A stretch of DNA of 64,000 bases from contig JAFLBP010000004.1 in NCBI GenBank assembly GCA_017303875.1, forward strand, positions 1 to 64,000, written 5' to 3'. Under the pieces are notes generated by a model. It worked only from the letters and a program-made list of their open reading frames with translations, was not told the origin of the DNA and did not search any database. Position numbers and translations under genes: made by a program. Shown piece by piece: positions 1-5,665 of this stretch. The stretch comes from Chitinophagales bacterium (GTDB taxonomy: Bacteria > Bacteroidota > Bacteroidia > Chitinophagales > Saprospiraceae). Within the stretch, counting starts at the first letter, position 1. Every line of letters begins with the position of its first letter.

Positions 1-20
1 ATAATGCGTCTATCTTTGCC

Positions 21-77
21 ATGAGCCGGTTGGTTGTTTTTATGTTTCGAAGCTCAAAAGTAATTCGGCCGGCTCAT
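21..77. other. Inverted repeat at the left edge, possible truncated cassette-end site
   Basis: Arms ATGAGCCGG (21-29) and CCGGCTCAT (69-77) are perfectly complementary over 9 bp around a 39-nt loop, and a T-run follows on the plus strand, so it could be a plus-strand terminator. On the minus strand it lies just after the stop of the small membrane gene and contains AACCAAC (35-29), which is one base from AGCCAAC, the heptamer expected to open the terminal site of the cassette that starts at 2013. The rest of such a site would lie left of the window, so this cannot be decided here. Confidence 0.3.
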
Positions 78-81
78 TTTT

Positions 82-387
82 TTACGATACTACGCTTCGG
101 GACAGGGATTCATGCAACAACGCCATATCGATCATTACTTTTATTCTATTTGAATAGAATAAAAACTTCATTACTCGCTTTGGGAAAAACACAACCAAAA
201 TTACCAAAACAAAGGCAACGCTCTCTGAATCAATTTTGTTTAATACGTTTGTTATGATCGAGATGTCAAAAAATATCCCTATAAGCATGACAATTACTAA
301 TATGAATAAGGTATTTGGTAAACAGCCACTCTGTTTGCCCAAGTTTCCGCTTCCTTGAAAAACAATTTTTTCACTCGTTTGATCCAT
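82..387 (-). CDS. Small membrane protein, two predicted transmembrane helices
   Basis: A 101-residue protein when started at the internal Met (387) rather than the upstream Met at 435. The longer start would run into the tRNA-like hairpin at 406-474. After a polar N-terminus there are two hydrophobic stretches, roughly residues 26-48 and 56-72, the second followed by a basic segment (PKRVMK) and an amphipathic tail, so it is probably an inner-membrane protein. I recognise no family. It lies directly downstream of the TIR gene on the same strand and may be in the same mobile unit. A membrane partner of the TIR effector is an inference from position only. The DNA is AT-rich like the rest of the array. 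Confidence 0.55.
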   Translation of the reverse strand: MDQTSEKIVFQGSGNLGKQSGCLPNTLFILVIVMLIGIFFDISIITNVLNKIDSESVAFVLVILVVFFPKRVMKFLFYSNRIKVMIDMALLHESLSRSVVS

Positions 388-405
388 ATTATTATATCTT
401 AAAAA

Positions 406-474
406 GACGCAAGGCTCGATTCGAACGGGCACCACCGCAATATTGCGTTATTCTGACATTAAAATACTTGCGTC
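406..474 (-). other. tRNA-like hairpin between TIR gene and small membrane gene
   Basis: Directly after the TAA of the TIR gene the minus strand reads GACGCAAG, and 53 nt later CTTGCGTC. This is a perfect 8-bp pairing followed by a T-run, so it can serve as a terminator. Immediately inside the 3' arm lies a T-arm-like segment with loop TTCGAAT and a 4/5-bp stem, and the overall length (69 nt) is tRNA-like. No D-arm GG and no clear anticodon arm are visible; the middle holds the palindrome CGCAATATTGCG. It is best described as a degenerate tRNA or tRNA-mimicking terminator. Confidence 0.4.
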
Positions 475-1992
475 TTATAATTCTTGGTTTGCAAATTTTA
501 TTTTCGTTTGAGAAAGCACCTTATTTTTCCAATTTAGAGTAGTCCATTTATTTACCCTATCGTTCAAGGTTTTGTTATTTAATTTGTTACAAACATCAAT
601 CAATTTTTGAAAATATCGTTCAGGGAACTTTGTCTTTTTGGCAATGCACATCAATGCAATTAGGTCAAACAGCCTGTAACTATAAGATTCCACGGCATAC
701 TGCTGTATGGCATTGAATAGTATATCCATTGCCAATTCCCTATTTCCGTTTGCTATGGCTTCAAGGGCAAGTGTTTCAGTTGACCAACTTAATTGCCCTA
801 TATTTATTCTTGGTTTGTTTTTTCCCGTTTTTAGTTCTGCTATTCGCTGAAATTTTTCTATATTTTCAATAAAATGAGTAAATTTTGTTTCAACATTTAC
901 GGCTTGAAAAGAGGATGAATAACCATTTTTGTCGAAATAGTGGACTATTTGGGTATTCTTGTTAATCACCAATGTTGAAACATAATTATCCGGTTTATTT
1001 ACATATTTTACTGGCTTCTTAACCTTAAACCGAGGTTTTTGGGTGTAAACGATATTTTCCTTTCCTTTTATGGGAATTGCATCCCCCGGAAACAAATTTT
1101 TTCTGAAAATATACAATCCCGAACTTGTTGCAGTTAACAATAAGCCTAAAATGAACTTTCTTCTATTAATTAAACCCTTTCCCGCTATGACTTGTTCTTG
1201 TTTCTCAATTTTTGAGACCATGTTTTTTCCTAAAAACACACCGAGTACTTCATTAGTATTTTCTGCGAATTGCAGCCTTCTAAATAACGCAGGTACAACT
1301 TCAATGGAATATTTTTTTCCTTTGTACAGCAAAAAATTCCTTTCACTTTTGTCTTTTATAAAATACTCATTATAGAAAGTCTCATATTCGGTTTTTACCC
1401 ACTCAGATTCAATTGCATTCGGCGTGCATAATAGAATAAAATGTTGACTTCTTTTTAACGCATAATCAATTTTTTCAAAAAATGAATCACCAATGTTGGC
1501 TTTCATAATTTCGCTTGACATAAATATTCGCAACCCATATCCTCGAAGTTCCTCGCACAAGTGTTTGGCTTCAACTAAATCTTTGCTGGAAAAACTTAAA
1601 AATGCATCATATAAATATCCAGTATCTTCTTTCCTCAATATTTTTTCCCTTACAGTGACTTCAACTAATTCAGGATTAAAGTTTGATTGCTTGTTAACGA
1701 AAGCAAATACTTTTTCAGGAACTCCATTTACAAGGGTCAAGAGGGAATACCCAATCTGATTCTTCTGTAAGGTCACCTCCTTGGTATCAATTATACCTAG
1801 CAAGTTTTCGTGAATAACACTTTTATATTTTCCAGAAGTCAAAATGATTACATCGTAAATTTTTTCAACTTGCTTGTCATCGTTGTACTTTAAGTATGTA
1901 GAAAGAATATCGAATAGATCATCAAGCAAAACATCTACCTGATGTTCTGCAATCATATCCTTTAATATTTTTTTATTATATTCTTTTTTCAT
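475..1992 (-). CDS. TIR-domain protein with N-terminal effector-associated-like region and a membrane segment
   Basis: A 505-residue protein. Residues about 1-115 are helical and resemble effector-associated domains of bacterial conflict systems (the pattern around KYKSVIHENLLGIIDTKEV); this match is from memory and tentative. Residues about 125-255 form a TIR domain: YDAFLSFSSKD (strand A and BB-loop region), then a SEWVKTEYE segment whose Glu (about 202) sits where the catalytic Glu of TIR NADases is found. Residues about 278-297 are a hydrophobic, probably transmembrane, helix after RRK. The remaining 200 residues are uncharacterised and helix-rich. TIR proteins of bacteria are mostly NAD+-consuming immune effectors. 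The gene starts 15 nt after the GTTGGCT border heptamer of its cassette. It is AT-rich compared with the housekeeping genes, consistent with transfer. Confidence 0.8.
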   Translation of the reverse strand: MKKEYNKKILKDMIAEHQVDVLLDDLFDILSTYLKYNDDKQVEKIYDVIILTSGKYKSVIHENLLGIIDTKEVTLQKNQIGYSLLTLVNGVPEKVFAFVNKQSNFNPELVEVTVREKILRKEDTGYLYDAFLSFSSKDLVEAKHLCEELRGYGLRIFMSSEIMKANIGDSFFEKIDYALKRSQHFILLCTPNAIESEWVKTEYETFYNEYFIKDKSERNFLLYKGKKYSIEVVPALFRRLQFAENTNEVLGVFLGKNMVSKIEKQEQVIAGKGLINRRKFILGLLLTATSSGLYIFRKNLFPGDAIPIKGKENIVYTQKPRFKVKKPVKYVNKPDNYVSTLVINKNTQIVHYFDKNGYSSSFQAVNVETKFTHFIENIEKFQRIAELKTGKNKPRINIGQLSWSTETLALEAIANGNRELAMDILFNAIQQYAVESYSYRLFDLIALMCIAKKTKFPERYFQKLIDVCNKLNNKTLNDRVNKWTTLNWKNKVLSQTKIKFANQEL

Positions 1993-2006
1993 TTTTTTCT
2001 ATTTGC

Positions 2007-2094
2007 AGCCAACGTCAGCATCTGCGCCTGTGCCGCCCTGCGTTGGCTTTGAGCGTTGACATTGGGCGGCATGGGCGTAGATGCATTGATGGGC
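2007..2094 (-). other. attC-like folded recombination site (site A)
   Basis: Read on the minus strand: GCCCATC (2094-2088, 3 nt after the stop of the Rpn gene), AAT, a 21-nt arm (2084-2064), a 25-nt loop, the complementary arm (2038-2018; 18 of 21 pair), TGAC, then GTTGGCT (2013-2007). This is the R''-L''-L'-R' layout of integron attC sites. The opening heptamer GCCCATC is the exact complement of GATGGGC at 4581-4575, where this cassette begins. The loop also contains a second AGCCAAC (2048-2042, minus strand), so AGCCAACG recurs as an 8-bp inverted pair (2007-2014/2041-2048). Confidence 0.65.
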
Positions 2095-2097
2095 GAT

Positions 2098-2994
2098 TTA
2101 CTTACTTGCCTGATTTTCAATGATTTGATTGACTTTTTCAATCGTTATGCCCAAGGCTTCGGCAATTTTCTCTCGTTCAACACCAATTCTATAAAAACCG
2201 AGAACCGCCTCAACTTCTTTCTTTTCTGCTCCTTTTTCGATGCCCTGATTTATCAAATCTTGTGCATCAACCATTTCATTGTAATTGCCGCTCGCCACCT
2301 CGTGAAGATGTTTTAAATATTTATTATATTCTTTTTGGTCTTCTTCATTTAGTTTCATGGTAGTCAGACGTTTACTTACTTCTTTCAGTCCTTTGGCAGA
2401 AAAATCGCTTTTTATTTCTGCGTTTTTGAAAAAATATATCCACTCGTCCAACTTGTCATTGACGGTGTTGGAAAATTTGCCGACCTTAATCAGCCAATAT
2501 TCAGGGTAGATTTCATGGACTGCGCTCTTTTTGTACAGTTCTACTTGTCTATCCGAAAGTGTTAGAATATCCTTTTCGTGAATACCTTTGAACGAAGTCG
2601 TTCCGTGATAGACGTAATCTTTCCCTTGCCCCAAGTCAAAGTAGGCAATGGTTATCGAGATAACCTTCTTGACCGCTGCAAAAGGCTCTCCTTCTTTGAT
2701 GTGTTCCGTGATGACCTTCGATGTGCCAAAAAGGATGCGATGGAAATAATCGTACTCCTTGCTGTCTTGGATTTCGATGATGACCAACTCCCCGGAGGAA
2801 AACTCAACCAAAATATCAACACGGTTGTATTTGTCGTCCTCTGTTTCTTTGTTACTTTCGCTGTCGAGGATTTGCTTGATTTTGATTTCCTCGCCGAGTA
2901 ACTCTGACAAGAACCCTTCGAGGATGTCGAAGTTGGCTTTATGGCGAAGCATCTTTTTCATCGCCCAATCGAACCGAACTAATTTTTTTGCCAT
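2098..2994 (-). CDS. Rpn-family recombination-promoting nuclease / PD-(D/E)XK transposase-like protein
   Basis: A 298-residue protein of the Rpn/PDDEXK_2 family. The N-terminus (RFDWAMKKMLRHKANFDILEGFLSELLG) is the classic family opening. The nuclease core follows, with the Asp of KYNRVDILVE (about 79) and the E-x-Q of VIIEIQDS (about 93-95). A helical C-terminus, HEVASGNYNEMVDAQ, leads to a terminal helix-turn-helix-like segment with repeated glutamates. Rpn proteins of E. coli are DNA endonucleases that promote RecA-independent recombination; many copies are mobile or defence-associated. The gene is last in its cassette, 75 bp after the secreted protein gene, and a strong terminator separates the two, so it probably has its own promoter. 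Confidence 0.85.
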   Translation of the reverse strand: MAKKLVRFDWAMKKMLRHKANFDILEGFLSELLGEEIKIKQILDSESNKETEDDKYNRVDILVEFSSGELVIIEIQDSKEYDYFHRILFGTSKVITEHIKEGEPFAAVKKVISITIAYFDLGQGKDYVYHGTTSFKGIHEKDILTLSDRQVELYKKSAVHEIYPEYWLIKVGKFSNTVNDKLDEWIYFFKNAEIKSDFSAKGLKEVSKRLTTMKLNEEDQKEYNKYLKHLHEVASGNYNEMVDAQDLINQGIEKGAEKKEVEAVLGFYRIGVEREKIAEALGITIEKVNQIIENQASK

Positions 2995-3016
2995 TGTTTA
3001 TAATTTTGAACACAAA

Positions 3017-3052
3017 AATACGGCAAAGGTTGTAAAATCCCTTTGCCGTATT
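3017..3052 (-). terminator. Rho-independent terminator of the secreted-protein gene
   Basis: AATACGGCAAAGG (3017-3029) pairs perfectly with CCTTTGCCGTATT (3040-3052) around a 10-nt loop. On the minus strand the stem runs into ATTTTTG, so it terminates transcription of the gene ending at 3069, just upstream of the Rpn gene. Confidence 0.75.
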
Positions 3053-3068
3053 GAACCTCAATCTCTTG

Positions 3069-3965
3069 TCATTCAATTTTTTGGATGACGATACGTGCCC
3101 AAGTACTCAAAATGCCTGTTGGAAGATTAGGATAATCCCCGAAAATTTTACCAATTGCGCTGCCGCCCGAAGGTGGGTTGGATTGAATCCAATGTTCCAA
3201 AACATACTGAGAGTTTACCGCAGTAACTGTTAATATTCCCTCCAAGAACGAATAACTGTTTTCGCCGTCAACATCATCGGATCTGGATAAACCGGGTGTG
3301 CCGTATATTTCATCCACATTTGTAAGAGTATTTCTAATTCTTAACACGTTGCCATCACAATAATTGGCGGCACCATATGCTCTGACGAGATACTTGCCGG
3401 GTTGCAAAACCACAATGTCATTAGCATCGTTAAAGGTCAAATTACCGGATATGTTATTTGTTTCTACGGTGTTTAACAGCCGCTTGTTCCATTGTCCTGC
3501 ATTAGTAGTCTGTCCAGATCCAGGATTGCTTCCGTTGCCATTTACCTTATACTCAATGATTGCTATTTGGTCAGTAGCATTTCGTGTTGATTCCGCATAT
3601 AACGCATATGGAACGCTCACCATTTGCTGGTTTCCGATGGTCAGACCATCAGCCTTGACTTCCAGAAACTTCGTGCCGCTTGACCAATCAATGTTGGCAA
3701 AATCTGCTGTGTTGGTGCTGCCGATTTTTGCGGTGAACATCCCACAAGCATCGGTTTGCAAATTTTGCGCTCCAGAATTGTATTTGACTGTGCCGCTCAT
3801 CGAGTTCTCACGAATGATGAATTCCACCTGCACGGTGACGTTGGCTTTGGGGTCGCCGTTTGCAGTTCGGGCAACCGCCTGAAAATTGATGAGTTGGGGA
3901 GTTTGGGCAAGGAGTTGTGCCGCTGCGAACAGCAAAAAGACGAGGGAAAAAATTGATTGCTTCAT
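3069..3965 (-). CDS. Secreted surface protein with tail-fibre-type N-terminal module and jelly-roll-like C-terminus
   Basis: A 298-residue protein with a signal peptide (MKQSIFSLVFLLFAAAQLLAQ). Residues about 24-135 (INFQAVARTANGDPKANVTV to SVPYALYAEST) match the N-terminal module of the large repeat protein at 36622-40560, which contains the same FQG/FQA...R...NG and LLSVPYALYA landmarks. Residues about 165-298 alternate short strands (NISGNLTFNDANDIVVLQPGK) and end WARIVIQKIE, reminiscent of C1q/TNF-like jelly rolls; that is inference. Its start overlaps the stop of the upstream small T9SS gene by 4 nt, so the two are translationally coupled. No sorting domain is visible on this protein itself. 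Confidence 0.75.
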   Translation of the reverse strand: MKQSIFSLVFLLFAAAQLLAQTPQLINFQAVARTANGDPKANVTVQVEFIIRENSMSGTVKYNSGAQNLQTDACGMFTAKIGSTNTADFANIDWSSGTKFLEVKADGLTIGNQQMVSVPYALYAESTRNATDQIAIIEYKVNGNGSNPGSGQTTNAGQWNKRLLNTVETNNISGNLTFNDANDIVVLQPGKYLVRAYGAANYCDGNVLRIRNTLTNVDEIYGTPGLSRSDDVDGENSYSFLEGILTVTAVNSQYVLEHWIQSNPPSGGSAIGKIFGDYPNLPTGILSTWARIVIQKIE

Positions 3966-4438
3966 TGTTTGATGATTTTAACGGTTTTGAAAATTTGGTT
4001 GTCGGCTGTCGAAAGTCGCAAAAAGTAAGTCCCCGGAGGCAATGCCCCAAGGTCAACAGGCTTGTAGTCAAAAGTTGCTGTTTTGACTAATTTTCCGTCC
4101 AGCGAAGTGATGCTGAGATTTGTAAAATCGAGAAAATCAGTTTCCACCAAAAAATGACTGCTTGTCGGGTTCGGGAAAAACTTTGCGCTATGTTTCAAGT
4201 CAAAGTCATCACTGACCGAAACAACGACGCAAACACAAGTTGGCTGGACAACTCCGGTCGTGAATGAGCAAGAATTGTTGAACACAACTGCCTCACCTAC
4301 CGAATAAGTGTAGGTCGTGCTGCCCGAAGTTCCGGAAGTTCCTGCCGTGTTGAGGGCGTTCATGTTTCCGGGCGATTGCGCCTGCACCTTTTGGAACAGG
4401 CAAAGCCAAATGAGAAAGAGAAAAATTGTTTTTGGCAT
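3962..4438 (-). CDS. Small exported protein with T9SS type A sorting domain
   Basis: A 158-residue protein when started at 4438, where a signal peptide begins (MPKTIFLFLIWLCLFQKVQAQ). The upstream Met at 4498 would add 20 basic residues in front of the signal and is unlikely. The middle has the YTYSVGEAVV...TTGVVQPTC pattern common to small Bacteroidota surface proteins. Residues from about 88 onward (KFFPNPTSSHFLVETDF to FKTVKIIKQ) form a typical type A C-terminal sorting domain for the type IX secretion system. It is paired with the downstream secreted protein (4-nt overlap); the same short/long pair occurs at 40593-41093 and 36622-40560. Confidence 0.8.
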   Translation of the reverse strand: MPKTIFLFLIWLCLFQKVQAQSPGNMNALNTAGTSGTSGSTTYTYSVGEAVVFNNSCSFTTGVVQPTCVCVVVSVSDDFDLKHSAKFFPNPTSSHFLVETDFLDFTNLSITSLDGKLVKTATFDYKPVDLGALPPGTYFLRLSTADNQIFKTVKIIKQ

Positions 4439-4574
4439 GAGTAAAAATTGATTGGTTAGTTGCCTACACTGACGCTTTCGGCGTTTCGTCCTACTCACTT
4501 TGGGCGGGGCTTTTCAGAAATCTCCCCGACGAGCGATACCATATTTATTTCTTTCTTTTTGTTTTTTTAGTCCC

Positions 4575-4639
4575 GCCCATCGTTACCACTGCCGACGTGC
4601 CGACGTTTAGGAGGCATGATAGGTAGTGGATTGTTGGTG
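4575..4639 (-). other. attC-like folded recombination site (site B)
   Basis: On the minus strand: CACCAAC (4639-4633) begins 3 nt after the stop of the HEPN-like gene; CCACTACC (4629-4622) pairs 7/8 with GGCAGTGG (4593-4586) across a 28-nt partly foldable loop; then TAAC and GATGGGC (4581-4575). The opening heptamer is the exact complement of GTTGGTG at 5590-5584, where the same cassette begins, as the integron rule requires. The closing heptamer has GAT in place of the usual GTT, which weakens the match to canonical attC. Confidence 0.6.
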
Positions 4640-4642
4640 GTT

Positions 4643-5398
4643 CTATTTTTTCTTCTTTTGTACTGCAAGCATTCCATCAGAGTTTATTCCAGTTGGAATT
4701 GGTTTTTGCTGTAGCCTGTCAATTTTTGAATGAATCGTCCACTTTTGGCGTTCTTTTAGAATGGTTTCAATATTACTTAAATGCTCCTCATAAAAGTGGT
4801 AGTGTGCCTTGTAGCCCTGATTATTTGTTGTGTTTCTTGCATCTACTAAGCCTAGAACTATATTTGAAAGACTCTTTGAAACATCAAACCAAATGTCAAT
4901 CTGAATGATGTCAATTGTGTCAAGACTTATTTTTACGTCAGTTGCAGGCTTAATATTATTTGACTCTAATGGGAACTCCCATTGCCCATGTGCAATTTTA
5001 TTTCTTAATTCACGCGGCGTCTCAATGTACTGTTTTATTAATTTATTTATTTTTCGTTTTTTATTAGGTATTTCGCTTGAATTTGTGCGCTGTTTAAATT
5101 TTGCAAAAGCTGTATTCATGCACCTAATCCACTTTTCAACGACATCTCTTGGTTGTAAAATATGTTTTTTTTCATCTTCTGAAAACCCAAAAGGAGTATG
5201 GACTATCTTAACAAGATTTGCTTCCGCCCACGCGCAATAAAGTAGAGCATATAATTTCGTATAAATCCTCAATGAATCGAAATCACTCTTTCTAAGGCAG
5301 TGATTGATCCTTTGATTTAGGTTCTTTCTGGCAGATTCCAACGCTTTTACATTTTGGTTGAAATCTTGGTGAAATTGTTGCTCTGCATGTGTTGCCAT
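4643..5398 (-). CDS. HEPN-like protein, putative RNase
   Basis: A 251-residue protein. I chose the ATG at 5398 because the longer GTG start (5455) would translate through the hairpin that follows the tRNA-like element. The protein is mostly alpha-helical. ETPRELRNKIAHGQWEF (about 127-142) contains R-x4-H (Arg132/His137), the catalytic motif of HEPN RNases, with the usual RN..AHG context, and the preceding helices (LYALLYCAWAEANLVKIVH) fit the HEPN four-helix bundle. HEPN proteins often cleave RNA in toxin-antitoxin and phage defence systems. No second protein is in the cassette, but a tRNA-like RNA lies 52 bp upstream. The DNA is AT-rich. Confidence 0.6.
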   Translation of the reverse strand: MATHAEQQFHQDFNQNVKALESARKNLNQRINHCLRKSDFDSLRIYTKLYALLYCAWAEANLVKIVHTPFGFSEDEKKHILQPRDVVEKWIRCMNTAFAKFKQRTNSSEIPNKKRKINKLIKQYIETPRELRNKIAHGQWEFPLESNNIKPATDVKISLDTIDIIQIDIWFDVSKSLSNIVLGLVDARNTTNNQGYKAHYHFYEEHLSNIETILKERQKWTIHSKIDRLQQKPIPTGINSDGMLAVQKKKK

Positions 5399-5422
5399 TT
5401 TAACAATTAATTGGTTGAAAGC

Positions 5423-5458
5423 CAGGTGAAGTGCGATAAAATATCGGCACTTCACCTG
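5423..5458 (-). terminator. Strong hairpin after the tRNA-like element
   Basis: CAGGTGAAGTGC (5423-5434, plus strand) pairs with GCACTTCACCTG (5447-5458), and the stem extends inward through CGATA/TATCG with a single bulge and a 3-nt loop. The distal arm uses the same seven bases that would form the acceptor strand of the tRNA-like element, so the two folds are mutually exclusive. It has no T-run, so it may be a processing or attenuation structure rather than a terminator. Confidence 0.5.
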
Positions 5459-5523
5459 CCCGGAATCGAACCGGGACTCTCTCGCGAACAGCGGGATGTG
5501 CTACCATATTACACTACAAATGT
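5451..5523 (-). tRNA. tRNA-like gene (possibly degenerate), anticodon loop reading GTT
   Basis: The minus strand folds as a cloverleaf: D-arm GTGT/GCAC with loop AATATGGTA, anticodon stem TCCCG/CGAGA (4/5 bp) with loop CTGTTCG (anticodon GTT, formally Asn), 4-nt variable region, and a perfect T-arm CCCGG-TTCGATT-CCGGG. The acceptor ACATTTG/CAGGTGA pairs in 6 of 7 positions, two of them G-U, and position 37 is C rather than a purine. No CCA is encoded. The D-arm resembles Bacteroidota tRNA-Gln/Glu more than tRNA-Asn. It may be a real but odd tRNA, a decoy, or a pseudogene. Confidence 0.5.
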
Positions 5524-5524
5524 A
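5517..5524 (-). promoter_or_regulatory. Possible Bacteroidota -7 promoter element
   Basis: TACATTTG matches TAnnTTTG, the Bacteroidota sigma factor -7 consensus, with TTCG 18 nt upstream as a poor -33 element. It overlaps the 5' strand of the tRNA-like acceptor, so either reading weakens the other. Upstream (5521-5572) GTATCT and AGATAC repeat as short palindromes, which could be an operator. Confidence 0.3.
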
Positions 5525-5583
5525 TCTTACAGATACGATTATCGAAGTAGCTCTAATATTCGTATCTGATTTTCTAAAATTAC

Positions 5584-5649
5584 CACCAACGGTAGCGCCG
5601 GCGACGTGCCCAGCTTTTGCTGGGCATGGGCGCTGGCGCAGTGTTGGCT
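5584..5649 (-). other. attC-like folded recombination site (site C)
   Basis: The clearest site. On the minus strand: AGCCAAC (5649-5643), spacer ACTGCGCC, AGCGCC (5634-5629), CAT, GCCCAGC, AAAA, GCTGGGC, ACGTCGCC, GGCGCT (5599-5594), ACC, GTTGGTG (5590-5584). Both inner stems are perfect (7 bp and 6 bp), and the unequal internal loops (3 versus 8 nt) resemble the extrahelical bases and unpaired spacer of attC. The outer heptamers pair over CCAAC/GTTGG. The opening heptamer is the exact complement of GTTGGCT at 7073-7067, the start of the same (Fic) cassette. Confidence 0.7.
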
Positions 5650-5665
5650 ATATTTTTCGTTCATT

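Noticed and set aside
21..257. 78-codon plus-strand ORF at the left edge
   Set aside because: Overlaps an inverted repeat and the minus-strand membrane gene, with no recognisable features.
4643..5455. GTG start of the HEPN-like gene at 5455
   Set aside because: Would translate through the hairpin 5423-5458 and into the tRNA-like 3' end; the ATG at 5398 begins a normal soluble N-terminus.
2007..5649. Hairpin sites as simple transcription terminators
   Set aside because: None of sites A to C has a T-run at the correct distance on the minus strand, while a genuine terminator (3017-3052) nearby does; the matching heptamers also need another explanation.
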